Source: Onthophagus taurus (taxonomy: Eukaryota; Arthropoda; Insecta; Coleoptera; Scarabaeidae). Taken from it: a stretch of 64,000 nucleotides of DNA. The notes beneath the pieces are model-generated. The model made no database searches. It saw nothing but the letters and a program-made list of their open reading frames with translations, and was not told the DNA's origin. The stretch lies in contig NC_091975.1 of the NCBI RefSeq assembly GCF_036711975.1, positions 2,606,501 to 2,670,500 on the forward strand. Reading direction: 5' to 3'. Made by a program: the position numbers and the translations under genes. Shown here in pieces: positions 23,285-36,159 of this stretch; positions within the stretch are counted from its first letter, which is position 1, and each line of letters opens with the position of its first letter.

Positions 23285-23397
23285 ATGTTAATGACTGTAA
23301 TAACAGAGTTTCTCTGATCTGGGTCCCAGGTCACTCTGGGGTTGCTGGCAACGAAGCGGCAGATGAGCTAGCACGAGAGCTAATGCGGTTAAAGTAA
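23285..23397 (+). mobile_element. Fragment of a LINE ribonuclease H domain
   Basis: The plus strand encodes NRVSLIWVPGHSGVAGNEAA followed by DELARE, the conserved core of the RNase H domain of non-LTR retrotransposons (Jockey/I/R1-type). Only about 110 bp is recognisable, ending at a stop. No reverse transcriptase is present nearby, so it is a broken insertion remnant. Confidence 0.8.
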
Positions 23398-23524
23398 GAG
23401 CTAAATGTAATAAATGTAAATTAAATATGGTGGCACAATATGTTTAAAAACGTATACACAAATGTGTTATATATAATTAACCTGAGTGAATAATAGCTCA
23501 TTATATGTGAGCAGAATACTATAC

Positions 23525-23915
23525 TTTGTCCACGACTATTGAAATTGATTCCATAAATTTATTTTTTAAATAAATTTTTGAATAAAGTTTAAACGTTAAT
23601 ATGACACAAATTCAATGTTACCAACTGCAACCAACTTCACAACAAGTTGTCAAAATTAAATGTCAATTTTATGAAACATCGTATTTTTTTACGAAAATTA
23701 ATTAATTTATACTTAAATACGAAAAAAGGAATTTGTTTAGGTTTTTTTAATGTCAAAGCTTTAGAAAGTCCTAAAAAAATTAAATTAAATTGATGTTTTT
23801 TGAAATTTTGACGTTTCAAATAATTATTCAAGTCTAATAAGTTGATTACCGTGAAAAATGACTATCCTCTTGTTTTAAAAAACTAATTCATATAAGGTAT
23901 ATAGTATAAGGTACA
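23525..23915 (-). repeat. Dispersed inverted-repeat element, copy A
   Basis: The minus-strand sequence is homologous over about 390 bp to the plus strand at 30367-30745 (shared blocks include ggtaatcaactt, ttgaataattatttgaaacg and gttggtaacattg). The two outer ends resemble each other in inverted orientation (tttgtccacgactat on the left; gtttgtaccttatactata on the right, reversed), which suggests a MITE. No ORF. Confidence 0.75.
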
Positions 23916-24601
23916 AACACTTTATTTTAAACACTTTGTTTAAAACATAAACCTGATTAATATTTAAAGAAGCAGTTAAATAAGTTGCCTACATTATTAA
24001 AAAAATTGTTATAAATATAAAGAAAAATAATATGTACTACACGATACTGACATATAATATACTAATAAATCATGTTATTATTATTAAATAGGAATAATTG
24101 TTATAAAAGCTAAAATCAAAAGGCAACCAAATTAACTTTAATTTTTAATCTAAACTTAACAACAAAGCTTTCAAATTAACAATAAACATTAAAAAAAATC
24201 TTAATTCTAGTAAATCCTTTATTACTAATCACAGATAAAAATTTTAATAACAAAAATCAATGATGTTTATAAATAGAAACAATTTTTTTAGAAGCCATCA
24301 TACAATACAAAAATAAAACCATCTAATTTTAAATAACCTACGTAACAATATAGGATAACATAGAAAAAATAAAATGTGAGAAATTACAGATAAAAAAAAT
24401 CTTTTTAAACGCACAAACGATCACGCGTTCAGCACCATTTGACAGAAATCTGTCGTCCTCGCGATACGACCTAATTCACCTTGAATAACACATTTTGTAA
24501 GTAATTCACTTTTATAAATAAAATCCAACAAAAATCGCATTAAACATTAAAATACGTTAGTTCAATCAAATTTGTTTTCAGCTAAAAAAAAAATTAAAGT
24601 C
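23916..24601. other. Upstream region and 5-prime UTR intron of PDHB
   Basis: A+T-rich, then a short GC-richer patch at 24415-24480 likely marking the PDHB promoter/first exon. A 5-prime UTR intron is likely from 24497 (gtaagt) to 24581 (gttttcag). Nothing else seen. Confidence 0.5.
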
Positions 24602-25678
24602 ATGGCAACTGTAAAACCATATTTATTAAAGACCATTAAATTGTTAACTAAAAGGCAATTATCCACATTTAGAACATTAAGTGCTAAACAAATGACAGTA
24701 AGAGATGCTTTAAATACAGCAATTGATGAAGAAATGGAAAAAGATGAGCGAGTGTTTGTTCTTGGTGAAGAGGTAGCTTTGTACGATGGTGCTTATAAAG
24801 TTACACGAGGGTTGTGGAAGAAATATGGTGATAAACGTGTCATTGATACCCCAATTACGGAGATGGGATTTGGTGGTTTAGCTGTAGGTGCAGCAATGGG
24901 GGGTTTACGTCCTATTTGTGAATTTATGACCTTTAATTTTGCAATGCAAGCCATCGATCATATTATTAACTCAGCTGCAAAAACGTTTTACATGTCAGCC
25001 GGTCGGGTTAATATACCAATCGTGTTTCGCGGACCAAATGGTGCTGCAAGTGGTGTCGCCGCACAACATTCCCAGTGTTTTGGGGCGTGGTATGCTCATT
25101 GTCCAGGTTTAAAAGTTATCTCACCATATAATTCTGAAGATGCTAAAGGATTATTAAAAGCTGCTATTAGAGATCCAGATCCGGTGGTTTGTTTAGAAAA
25201 TGAAATCATGTATGGAGTACAATTTCCCATGACCGATGAGGCCTTATCGAAAGATTTTGTACTACCAATCGGAAAAGCTAAGATCGAACGAGTTGGAAAA
25301 CATGTTACAATAGTGGCACATTCTCGGGCTGTTGAGACTGCTTTAGAAGCAGCTAAAGATTTAGCGGGGAAGGGTATTGAAGCCGAGGTGATTAATTTAA
25401 GATCATTGAGACCGTTAGATTTTAATACAATAGCTAAATCGGTTGCAAAAACCAACCATTTAGTTAGTGTAGAACAAGGTTGGCCCACTTGCGGGATTGG
25501 TTCTGAGATTTTAGCTCAAATTATGGAGAGTGAAACTTTTTATCATTTAGATCAACCTGCCATTAGAGTTACTGGGGCTGATGTACCTATGGCTTATGCA
25601 AAAAGCTTGGAATTAGTGTCTATTCCTGGACCAACCGATGTTACTAAGGTCGTTAAGAAATTACTGGGTGTGAAATAA
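24602..25678 (+). CDS. Pdhb: Pyruvate dehydrogenase E1 subunit beta, mitochondrial
   Basis: Intronless coding region of 358 aa. With E1 alpha it forms the thiamine-diphosphate-dependent decarboxylase of the mitochondrial pyruvate dehydrogenase complex (pyruvate to acetyl-CoA). The first 25-30 residues are basic/hydroxylated ([19 protein letters not shown]), a mitochondrial presequence. The mature part begins [17 protein letters not shown]. It contains [20 protein letters not shown] and the Pyr-type ThDP-binding domain ([39 protein letters not shown]), then the C-terminal transketolase domain ([27 protein letters not shown]). Length and motifs match animal PDHB throughout. The upstream in-frame TTG at 24572 is inside the preceding intron acceptor, so the ATG at 24602 is chosen. 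A likely poly(A) signal AATAAA lies near 25803. Confidence 0.97.
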   Translation: MATVKPYLLKTIKLLTKRQLSTFRTLSAKQMTVRDALNTAIDEEMEKDERVFVLGEEVALYDGAYKVTRGLWKKYGDKRVIDTPITEMGFGGLAVGAAMGGLRPICEFMTFNFAMQAIDHIINSAAKTFYMSAGRVNIPIVFRGPNGAASGVAAQHSQCFGAWYAHCPGLKVISPYNSEDAKGLLKAAIRDPDPVVCLENEIMYGVQFPMTDEALSKDFVLPIGKAKIERVGKHVTIVAHSRAVETALEAAKDLAGKGIEAEVINLRSLRPLDFNTIAKSVAKTNHLVSVEQGWPTCGIGSEILAQIMESETFYHLDQPAIRVTGADVPMAYAKSLELVSIPGPTDVTKVVKKLLGVK

Positions 25679-26033
25679 AATTAATTGTGTGAAAATAGGA
25701 CTGATGATGATTTTCATGCATTTTTTTATGTATATTTATTTAAATTGTGTACAAAACTCCTCTTTGGTTAATTGTTTTAATGTACATATAAACTTTTTAG
25801 ACAATAAAAGTATTATATTATTTTGAATTTTGTTATATTAAACTCCGTTCAATATTAAAATGTAGTATTAATGTAGGTTTCTTTATTCTTACTTGTTGTT
25901 ACTTGTCACTTGTCATTCCACCTGACAAGTGCAGTGTTGCCAGATTTGAACATTATACTTATCGTACATGCGCGGAAAAGATTATCGTTTTTAAATTTAA
26001 ATATCGTACGCATAAAAAATATAAAGTATTGTG

Positions 26034-26314
26034 CAAGGTTTATAGAACATAAGGTTACCTCATTCCCTATGCCTCTGTAGTATCGATTATTACCCCGCAA
26101 ATTGACGTCACTGGTTCGATACAGTCAGAATAAAAGATAGCCTATACATGTGCCTATACGTGACAACACGATGCGAGGTTTAAATATTTTATATAGACTG
26201 TACCACAGTATAGGTGGTGTTGTGTTGTTCATAGAACCAGCTACGTCACTGACCCACCTTGCCTCTCAGAGGAGGAGAATCGGTATTGGGTAACCTTATG
26301 TTCTATAGACCTTG
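26034..26314. mobile_element. hAT-type MITE with 8-bp target duplication
   Basis: The 281-bp element has 26-bp terminal inverted repeats with one mismatch (left caaggtttatagaacataag, continuing gttacc; right the complement, with C in place of T at the seventh base). It is flanked by a perfect 8-bp direct repeat, gtattgtg, at 26026-26033 and 26315-26322. Eight-bp duplications and ends starting CAAGG (consensus YARNG) are diagnostic of hAT transposons. There is no coding capacity, so it moved with a transposase from elsewhere. Confidence 0.92.
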
Positions 26315-26398
26315 GTATTGTGTAAATAATAAATCTTTATTGAATACAAAAGGTAAATAAATTAAACTTCACTCTTAACAAACTTTACAATAAACATA

Positions 26399-26510
26399 CA
26401 GTGAATTTCACTTAAAATGCAATATACAAAAATATATTTCCTTAGAAACGAGAGCATACCTACAATACTTACTTTCTCCCACATAAAATGCAATATGTCT
26501 GAATGAGTAT
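26399..26510 (+). mobile_element. One-ended fragment of a Tc1/mariner-like MITE
   Basis: The sequence beginning cagtgaatttcacttaaaat (26399), preceded by TA, is the same terminal sequence found inverted at about 55530-55620 and at 60200-60250. It also shares the internal stretch cccacataaaatgcaa. The opposite end is not recognised, so the copy is probably truncated. Confidence 0.7.
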
Positions 26511-26905
26511 CAATGTATTATTGTATACGAATTGAAATGATTGTACATGTACGATAATTATCGTACTTTTGGCGGCAGTGCATCTAACATAACCTCTTTT
26601 TGTTACCAACCTAAACGCTAAAAACCATGGTATATATACCATAGTAACCGTATATATAACAAATTTAATTTTTGTTGCATTTTTAATTAATTTAAAAATT
26701 CAAATTTCAATGATGTTAATTGTGCAATAATAATTATTAACCTTTATTTAAATAAATTAATAATATTTTTATAATTAATATGTTGGCCAACCTGCGTCTT
26801 TTTTTTACCCGTATCCAATCTGAATTTGTGTTTTAGGTTATTTTGAGTTCCATGTCGTTTAAATTGTTATTAAATATTAAATAGATAAGAATAAAATAAT
26901 ACGAA

Positions 26906-28246
26906 ATGTCCGAAACTGTCGAAATATTATCCTCGGATGACGAGGAATGTGTAATGGCAAGTACTTTCAGTTATTATTTTTTATAAATTAATTTTTTTTT
27001 TGTAGTCTAACTCGCTAAAACGAAAAATAGAAGAGATGGAAAAAGAGGAGTCGGAAAATAGCGATGTTAATAATGCATCGAAGGTGAGTAACTGTTGTAA
27101 CAATTGTGGAATGAAAAGTTGTAGAACGTTAAAATTATAGCATCCAAAATTAGAAGAAAATATTAATTCCTTAGACGAAGAAAAGGAAAACATAGCACAA
27201 ACTAATAAAGTAGCTGAAAATGGAGAAATACCATCCCGTCATACTCATTTAGAAGAAATTTTAAGGTTATTCTCGTCCTCGGAAAAACTAGTGGAACTTT
27301 TACAAATGTTGTACAAAAAATTTACATCATCGAAAATTCAAAACACATTCATGGATAAAATAAGATTGTTAAAACCTCATTTTGATAATGTCACCAATTA
27401 CATTAATTCCGAAAAGTTTACAAATTTGATTCAATCAAAAATTGAAACATCTAGAAATGCTATTACAAGCCTTGCATTACAACAGTTTGTCGATGTATTT
27501 AAGGAAATTGAAATTGCAAGTAAACGGGCTACTACAAATACGAGCAGTTTTAATGAGAAAGCAATCGCAAAGTTGGAATGTTTCCTTGATAAACTTAACG
27601 CAAAAATTCATAAATTAGAAAATGCTGAAGTTAATTTTGATGATGAAGAAAATTCAACGTATATACAATTAGAACGATATAAAAGAAGGGCGTTTGAAGT
27701 ATACAAAAAATTATGTTCTTATTATAAACAAAGTGTCTATATAGGAGATTTAAGTAGAACTAGACTTGATTTTTGTGCCTCACAAACAAATGAAATTAAC
27801 ATAGCTATTAACAAAGTCTTTAGAGATGGAACAACATTTCCGGATTATTCTCAAATAGAAGAAATAATTCGAGAATGTGTTGATGAGAAAAAACTAAATT
27901 ATACAGAAAATCGTATTAAGAATGAAGGTATTTATTTTTATTATTTAATTATTATTTACTTTATTATTATTTTGTAGCGGAATTTTGTTTTCGAAAATTA
28001 GGAAATCTGCTTCAACGACGTCGACAATTAGAATTATACAATATGCATACTTATTATTTAGGTAGTAATAGTGAACCATCGGAGGATGAGGAGTTACTCG
28101 AAAAATTAAATCAGCATAAAAACGACGCCAAAGAAAAGATGTCGAAAATTTGCGAGAAATTTGTTAAGTTACAGAATGAGGGAAAAGAATTGACAATTTC
28201 TGATGATTCGGATGATAGTGAATATGAATATTCAGATGATGATTAA
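26906..28246 (+). CDS. Daxx: DAXX-like histone H3.3 chaperone
   Basis: Four exons: 26906 to 26956 (or 26950), 27006-27083, 27141-27927, 27978-28246; about 394 aa. DAXX proteins deposit histone H3.3-H4 with ATRX/XNP and act as transcriptional corepressors in the nucleus. The central region shows the histone-binding domain pattern: acidic helix ENAEVNFDDEENSTYIQLER, then KRRAFEVYKKLCSYY, FPDYSQIEEIIRECVDEK and AEFCFRKLGNLLQRRRQLEL, matching the order and spacing in vertebrate DAXX. The C-terminus is strongly acidic (ISDDSDDSEYEYSDDD). It is shorter than vertebrate DAXX (740 aa), lacking the long C-terminal region. The first intron donor is ambiguous: gtaatg at 26951 or gcaagt at 26957 (a GC-AG intron); both keep frame. 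Confidence 0.87.
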
Positions 28247-28317
28247 TCTGAGAATAGATCTAATCTTAAAAATTAAATTTTTCCATATAATTAATATGTT
28301 TATAGTTTCCTAGTTCT

Positions 28318-28860
28318 TTAAATTTAATTTTTTCCCGATTGATAGTACCTTTTATTTATGTTTATTATTACAAATATAATGTAATATATTACAAAGTGTA
28401 TTATAAAGATAAAATTATATAACGATAAAAGATTAGATTTTTATGTATAAATAAGCAATTAACTTGTTTAAATATTGCTAATTTTTTACTAATACATATA
28501 AATTTAATTTTTTCTGGTAGATTTATTTATGTTTATTAAATTTACAAAGTGTTATTATTATTGAAACAATAAAAGATTATATTTTGATGTATAAATAAAT
28601 AACTTGTTTAGATAAATATTGCTAATTTTTTTGACAATTTAAAAGCAGTTGGTACCTTAATAGTAAATTAATACATATATTAATTTAATTTTTTCCGGTA
28701 GATTTATTTATGTTTATTAAATTTACAAAGTGTTATCATTATTGAAACAATAAAAGATTATATTTTGATGTATGAATAATCAACTTGTTTAAATAAATAT
28801 TGCTGATTTTTTTGTTACGATAGTTTTTTTGACACTTTAAAAGCAGTTGGTATCGTGGCG
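28318..28860 (+). repeat. Threefold tandem repeat in the DAXX-like 3-prime region
   Basis: Units start near 28318, 28500 and 28680 (period about 180 bp). Each contains tttaattttttccggtagat, atttatgtttatt, caaagtgttatta and aataaaagattatattttga-like sequence, and ends near taatacatat. Units 2 and 3 each carry an AATAAA motif. Unit 1 is the most diverged. Confidence 0.85.
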
Positions 28861-29091
28861 CAAGCGTATTTTGGCGGTAAATTAATACATGGTTAAAAAA
28901 TCGCGATGTGTCTGTTAAATATTAGAAAAAAGAAACATTTTAATCCGCTAATAAGTTGTTTTTAAACACTCCCCCAAAATTAAACTGTCTATATTTTAAT
29001 ACGGTAAGTTTTATCGAACATATTAGGTTGAGCGGCATGTTCATAACCTGCTAATTTTTTTCATAGAAGATATTCAATGAAAACATAAAAA

Positions 29092-31339
29092 ATGTCTACT
29101 AAAAAGAGGCATACAACGAGGTATTCGTCCAATTCGACCGTTTCTACATCTCCAATCGACTTCAGCAACATGAACAGATTGGATAAGTGCAGGTTTTCAT
29201 CCAATCAAAAGTTCAACAAATACAATGCGTTACAAACGAGGGAACGTTCTTGCTGTAACACAGTCATTAATTTAAATACACTACAGGGATCTCAACACAT
29301 TAACAACAATAATAGTAATGTAATAAACAACAATTTTTTTAAAGAGGAAAATTGGGAAAATCAATCAGTTAGTTCATATTTAAAAAACGAAAATGGTACT
29401 CAGTCTCCAGTATACAAAGAAGATACAATATTTTATAACTCATCTGTTAGGGTTTCAACACCAACTCGGCAACCAACTCAGCAACATCAACGAGAATACT
29501 CTCCACAGTAAATTAATTAATTAAAAAGGTTAGGACTTTAATTTATTTTTGTTGTTTTAGGTCAAACTCAAATTCATCTGTGAACGTTCAATACTCACCT
29601 TGGAGAAAAAGAAGACAACACCCTAAGGATATTTATAAAAGAGTTTTTGGTTTAATGGAGAGATTTTCATCCCGATCTCATTTGTTAAGGATATCAGAGC
29701 CACTTAGTTTACCAAAGAATAATCTATACCCATATCTAAGTCATTCAATGTGGTTACTATTTTGCGAAAAAGCTCAAAAAGAGGAAACTTATCTTCAAAA
29801 GCTTGAGTTTTGGAAAGTTATTCATTTAGATATTAGAGTATGTTATTAAAATTAACCATTAATTTAACTTAATTATTATTTTTATATTTGTAGAAAGTTT
29901 TACATAAATACAGCTTGTTTATGGTTGGTTCAACGATGAACGGTTTAGGAATGGAAACAAGCGATATAGATATGTGTTTAGTTGTAAGACAGCGCTTAGA
30001 CGACTTTCGAAATGATGAACTCAACAACTTGCAAAGTATTCAAGCAGCATTACGATACTTTGATTATGTGAAATCACCAGAAATCATTTTTGCAAAAGTT
30101 CCAATATTAAGATTCAAGGATGTCCGTTATGGGTTTGAGGTTGATTTAAATTGTAACAACGATGTGGGCATACGAAATACTCATTTGTTACATTGTTATG
30201 CTCATATGGATTGGAGAGTACGACCTTTGGTTATCGTCGTTAAACACTGGGCTCGAATAAACGATATTAATGATGCTAAACGAATGACTATTTCGAGTTA
30301 TTCGCTTGCATTAATGGTTATACATTATTTACAACGTAAGTTAAACATTAAATCAAGTTAATAAATGAGTTTGTCCACAACTATCTTATAATATATACCT
30401 TATAAACTAAATAATATCGCAAAATAATCATTATTCACTGGTAATCAACTTGTTAGACTTGAATAATTATTTGAAACGTCAAAATTTCAAAAAACGTCAT
30501 CTTAATTTAATTTTTTTAGCACTTTCTAAAGGTTTGACATTAAAAAACGTAAACAAATTCCTTTTTTTGTATGATTTAAACATAAATTAATTAATTTTTG
30601 TAAAAAAATACATGTAGTTTCATAAAATTAACATTTAATTTTGATAAATTGCTGTAAAGTTGGTTACAGTTGGTAACATTGGATTTGTGTCACATTGACG
30701 TTTAAACTTTATTCAAAAATTTATTTAAAAAAATTAATTTATTTATATTATAAACTTAACCTTAGTGAATAATAGCCCTCATTATATGCTCATATAATAT
30801 GCTAATTATAATGTGCTAATAAAGTTAGGTTATATCAAAAATTAATTTTAATTTAATTTTAGTAATATAAAATCTTTTAATTATTTTTAGATGGTGTTTC
30901 TCCACCTGTTTTACCATGTTTACATGCTTTATATCCAGAAAAATTTTTATCAACTTCAAAAATAAATACTATAGATATTCAAGAGGATGTTCCAGCTTAT
31001 ACATCGGCAAATAAACAATCATTGGGAGAACTATTGCTTGGTTTTTTGCATTACTACGCCAATTTTGATTATAATAAGTATGTAATATCTGTGAGGGAAC
31101 GTGGTGTATTATTAAAAGAAGAGTGTCGTCACGTTTGCGCACCAAAAAACGATTCCTTGCAATGGAAATTGTTGTGCATTGAGGAACCGTTTGATATGAC
31201 AAATACCGCGAGGTCGGTTTACAATGTGGAAACGTTTGAGTATATTAAAATAGTTTTTCGGGTTTCATCTAAAGTATTGGAAAATTCGCTTGAATTGAAT
31301 CAGATTCTCCTTAAAGTTAAAAGCGATTATCATAGATGA
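29092..31339 (+). CDS. Gld2: GLD2-type cytoplasmic poly(A) polymerase
   Basis: Four exons: 29092-29507, 29561-29837, 29894-30335, 30891-31339; all phases agree; 527 aa. GLD2 (TENT2/wispy) is a non-canonical poly(A) polymerase that lengthens short poly(A) tails of stored mRNAs in germline and neurons, guided by RNA-binding partners. The N-terminal 140 residues are Asn/Ser-rich and low complexity. The nucleotidyltransferase domain starts around residue 200 with MVGSTMNGLGMETSDIDMCL (G-S and the first two catalytic aspartates). The third aspartate is in FEVDLNCN. The central domain follows (VRPLVIVVKHWARINDINDA; ISSYSLALMVIHYLQ), then the PAP-associated domain (SLGELLLGFLHYYANFDY; IEEPFDMTNTARSV). 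No RNA-recognition motif is present, as in other GLD2 proteins. The third intron (555 bp) is unusually long because of a repeat insertion. Confidence 0.93.
30367..30745 (+). repeat. Dispersed inverted-repeat element, copy B (in GLD2 intron 3)
   Basis: Homologous in opposite orientation to 23525-23915. It starts gtttgtccacaactatctta and carries gttggttacagttggtaaca near the far end. Its insertion explains why this intron is ten times longer than the others in the gene. Confidence 0.75.
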
Positions 31340-32608
31340 TTTATTTTTATGGATTAGCTTTGTAAGTTCAAGAAAGAAGTTAGGATAAGAACTAAACCTT
31401 TTTTTAAATTTTCATCCCATTATACTCAATTTATTAAAAATAAGAATTTTTTTGAATCTACAAAGTTATGGATTTTTGCGATTTATTTTTTGTGCATATG
31501 TATAAAATTATTATAAAAATTGTTAAAAAAAATTTAAAAATTCTAAGAATTACTCGATTAGGAAGTATTTGTAAAAAAACCTTTTCGAGTTGCCAAAAAA
31601 AAAGCTTAGTCTTAAGTGTGTGATTGTTGTGGGTTTATTTGTGAATTTGTGTGAATGAGAAAAAAAGAAAAAGAAAAAAAAAATTATATAATAAGTAAAT
31701 AGTTTCCTATAAAATCTGTACGTTTGTATAATTTAAATTAATCATACAGGGACTAGTCAAATATAGCTGTAAACAAAAAGGGGATAAATTGAAAGTACTT
31801 GTAAAGTTTAAGTTTTTGATTATAAGTAGTTTCAATTAAGATCCCAAAAATAATATAATAAGATGAATCTCGTTTTTTGATAAGACTAGTCATATTTAAA
31901 AAGTTTAATTTATAAAGAACAGTTTAAGAAAGAAGAAAAAAACTTTATATTTTTTTTTCTATCTACACTTAAACTTGCTTTTTTCTTTTTTTTGAGGAAA
32001 AATGCGAAAATCAAAAGCATTCGATTTAAATAAATGAAAACATATCATTAACGGGTTCAGATTCCGTGCGTTAAAGTCGGTCATAAAATGCCTTACTTCG
32101 GTTTATTAATAAAATTTCTAAAAAAAAACATTTTTTAAGCAACGATCTCGATTTTATAAAAATCTAAAATAATTACAAAGCAGTATTTTCAATTTATAGA
32201 TCTCATTTTTTGCTATTTATTGAGAAATTTAGTCATGATATAAGTGCCAATAATTATTAAAAAAAATATAAAAAAAAGAAAACAAAAATATACATTTATT
32301 AAATTATATATTTATTATCTACAAAAAGAATTCGAAAGGAATACTGATATATTAGACAATATTAAAAAATATCTGAAACAATAATTGCAACAATAATGAT
32401 TGTATTTTAAGGGATGTAGTTATTATTTAGGATATATTTCCGTTACTGTTACATCTTATTTTTACACGTCATGTTGTGATTTTCAATTTTTTATGTCATT
32501 CCATTTTGTTTTGGGGAATATACACTGTTTAAAACAATAATAAAATCTTTTTCTTCATTAATTACTCCTTTATTTCTTATAAATATATTTATTTAAACAA
32601 AAATTTCC
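31340..32608. other. Probable long 3-prime UTR of GLD2
   Basis: There is no gene in this very A/T-rich stretch. A poly(A) signal AATAAA at 32539-32544 may end the GLD2 transcript, giving a UTR of about 1.2 kb; long UTRs are common for GLD2. Nearer AATAAA-like strings also occur, so the end is uncertain. Confidence 0.4.
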
Positions 32609-32612
32609 TTAA

Positions 32613-33603
32613 CTGTCATCCTCCCAACCTATTTTCCTTACGATAACTACCAGATGGGGTACATTTGCACCGCAATGTTTGAAGGCCTAAAACAAAGTAG
32701 CTATAAAATAGCTATTTTTTATTATTGCAACTTTGTATCATAAGCTCTTTTAGTTGGCGTTGTGTATATTTGTTGTTCTAACGACGAATGATGTTTTTTT
32801 GTACCAACTGCAGCAGACATTTTCTTCATGCATCTTTCTTTGTGTGGAATATTGTTGAGTTATTATCCGTGTGTTAGCTCGATAGCAATATTGTTGCTCT
32901 ATTTTTTTTTGGCGCGTAGGATACCATATGAAGTATGGAACCATACTTTCATCAACACTCAACCTTTCTTGGAGTTCTGAGTATTTCAAAAATTCTGAAT
33001 TAATTATTCTCGAAATTTTGCAAATTTGTCGCCCGGAGGAAGGTTTTATTATTAGCAGTGGAAATATCTTTTTATTACTTCCAATCTATTTCTTCTCATA
33101 GAGTTCACCATAGTGCAAGATGCGGTTTATAGCTCCCATCACATTCTAATGACACTTTATTTCTTCATTGGAAACTGGGAAATTAAGTTCACACTTGTAT
33201 TGTGCATATAACGTCGTCATTTCTGCCAAAAATGATATAATACTATCATCAAGAATAAGCTCAAAGCATTCCACCAGATCAGAAGGAATGGGTGCTGATT
33301 GCATTGGATTCTCAAAGTTCGGAAACCCAATAATAAGATCGGATTTTTGCCGGTTTCTTTTTTTGTTGTCACTATTTGACTCGTCGTTAGTGTCTCTGTC
33401 ACCAATTGTGAAAGTCTGTCCTTGATTTATAATTATCACCATAGCTTCCGCTTGAAGCTGTCGACCATCCAGTTATTGATGTTGTTGCAGAACTTTTGGG
33501 AAAAAGAAATTTCCAAATTTTTGTACACATTAAAGGCACAATAATGCGTCAAACTCACTCTCACTAATCAACGTCTTTACTGGAAACTGTGGGCATAAAC
33601 GGG
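32613..33603 (-). mobile_element. Decayed, internally deleted piggyBac element
   Basis: TTAA occurs at both ends (32609-32612 and 33604-33607). The right end read inwards, cccgtttatgcccacag, looks like a piggyBac terminus. The minus strand encodes DLVECFELILDDSIISFLAE (start of the PGBD domain, 33146-33442), MRRNRLEVIKRYFHC, DKFAKFRE and LSVDESMVPYF with the first catalytic aspartate, in different frames with stops. Beyond this point most of the DDE core is missing, and only VCCSWYKKTSFVV-like downstream sequence remains. A subterminal motif ggtgcaaatgtacc is near the left end. The family differs from the intact element at 7.2 kb (DESMVPYF versus DETMVPFRGR) and resembles the PGBD2/3-like branch. 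Confidence 0.78.
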
Positions 33604-33906
33604 TTAAAATAGGCTTTGTTGAAAAGGTCAATTTTTTATTGAGCAAGTTAGAACAAAATATAATATAAATTAATCGCTAATTTGTACTTTTTTACATCAG
33701 AATTATTACAATAATCTGGAAGATGAAGCAAAAATATAAATAAATTAAATTATATAGTCATAGTTTATATTTTTATTCTTTAATAACTTTTTTTAATTTT
33801 TCTTAGTTTCCAGTCTTTATTTGTCACTTAATATACATTCACACAATTACATTAGAAAGAATTCTTTATAAATTATGAAGAAATAATTGCCTAAAGTAAA
33901 AAATCT

Positions 33907-36159
<2,253 letters not shown>

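Larger units (their letters stand above)
25679..26905. other. Intergenic with two MITE insertions
   Basis: No gene between PDHB and the DAXX-like gene. The stretch contains the hAT MITE (26034-26314) and a one-ended fragment of the Tc1/mariner-like MITE (26399-about 26510). The DAXX-like promoter should lie close to 26800-26900. Confidence 0.6.

Noticed and set aside
23281-23400. RNase H fragment as an LTR-element or endogenous-virus piece
   Set aside because: The WVPGHSG..GNEAAD form is typical of LINE RNase H domains, and no capsid, protease, integrase or LTR sequence is seen anywhere in the window.
25096-25488. 130-codon minus-strand ORF inside PDHB
   Set aside because: Shadow of the PDHB coding frame.
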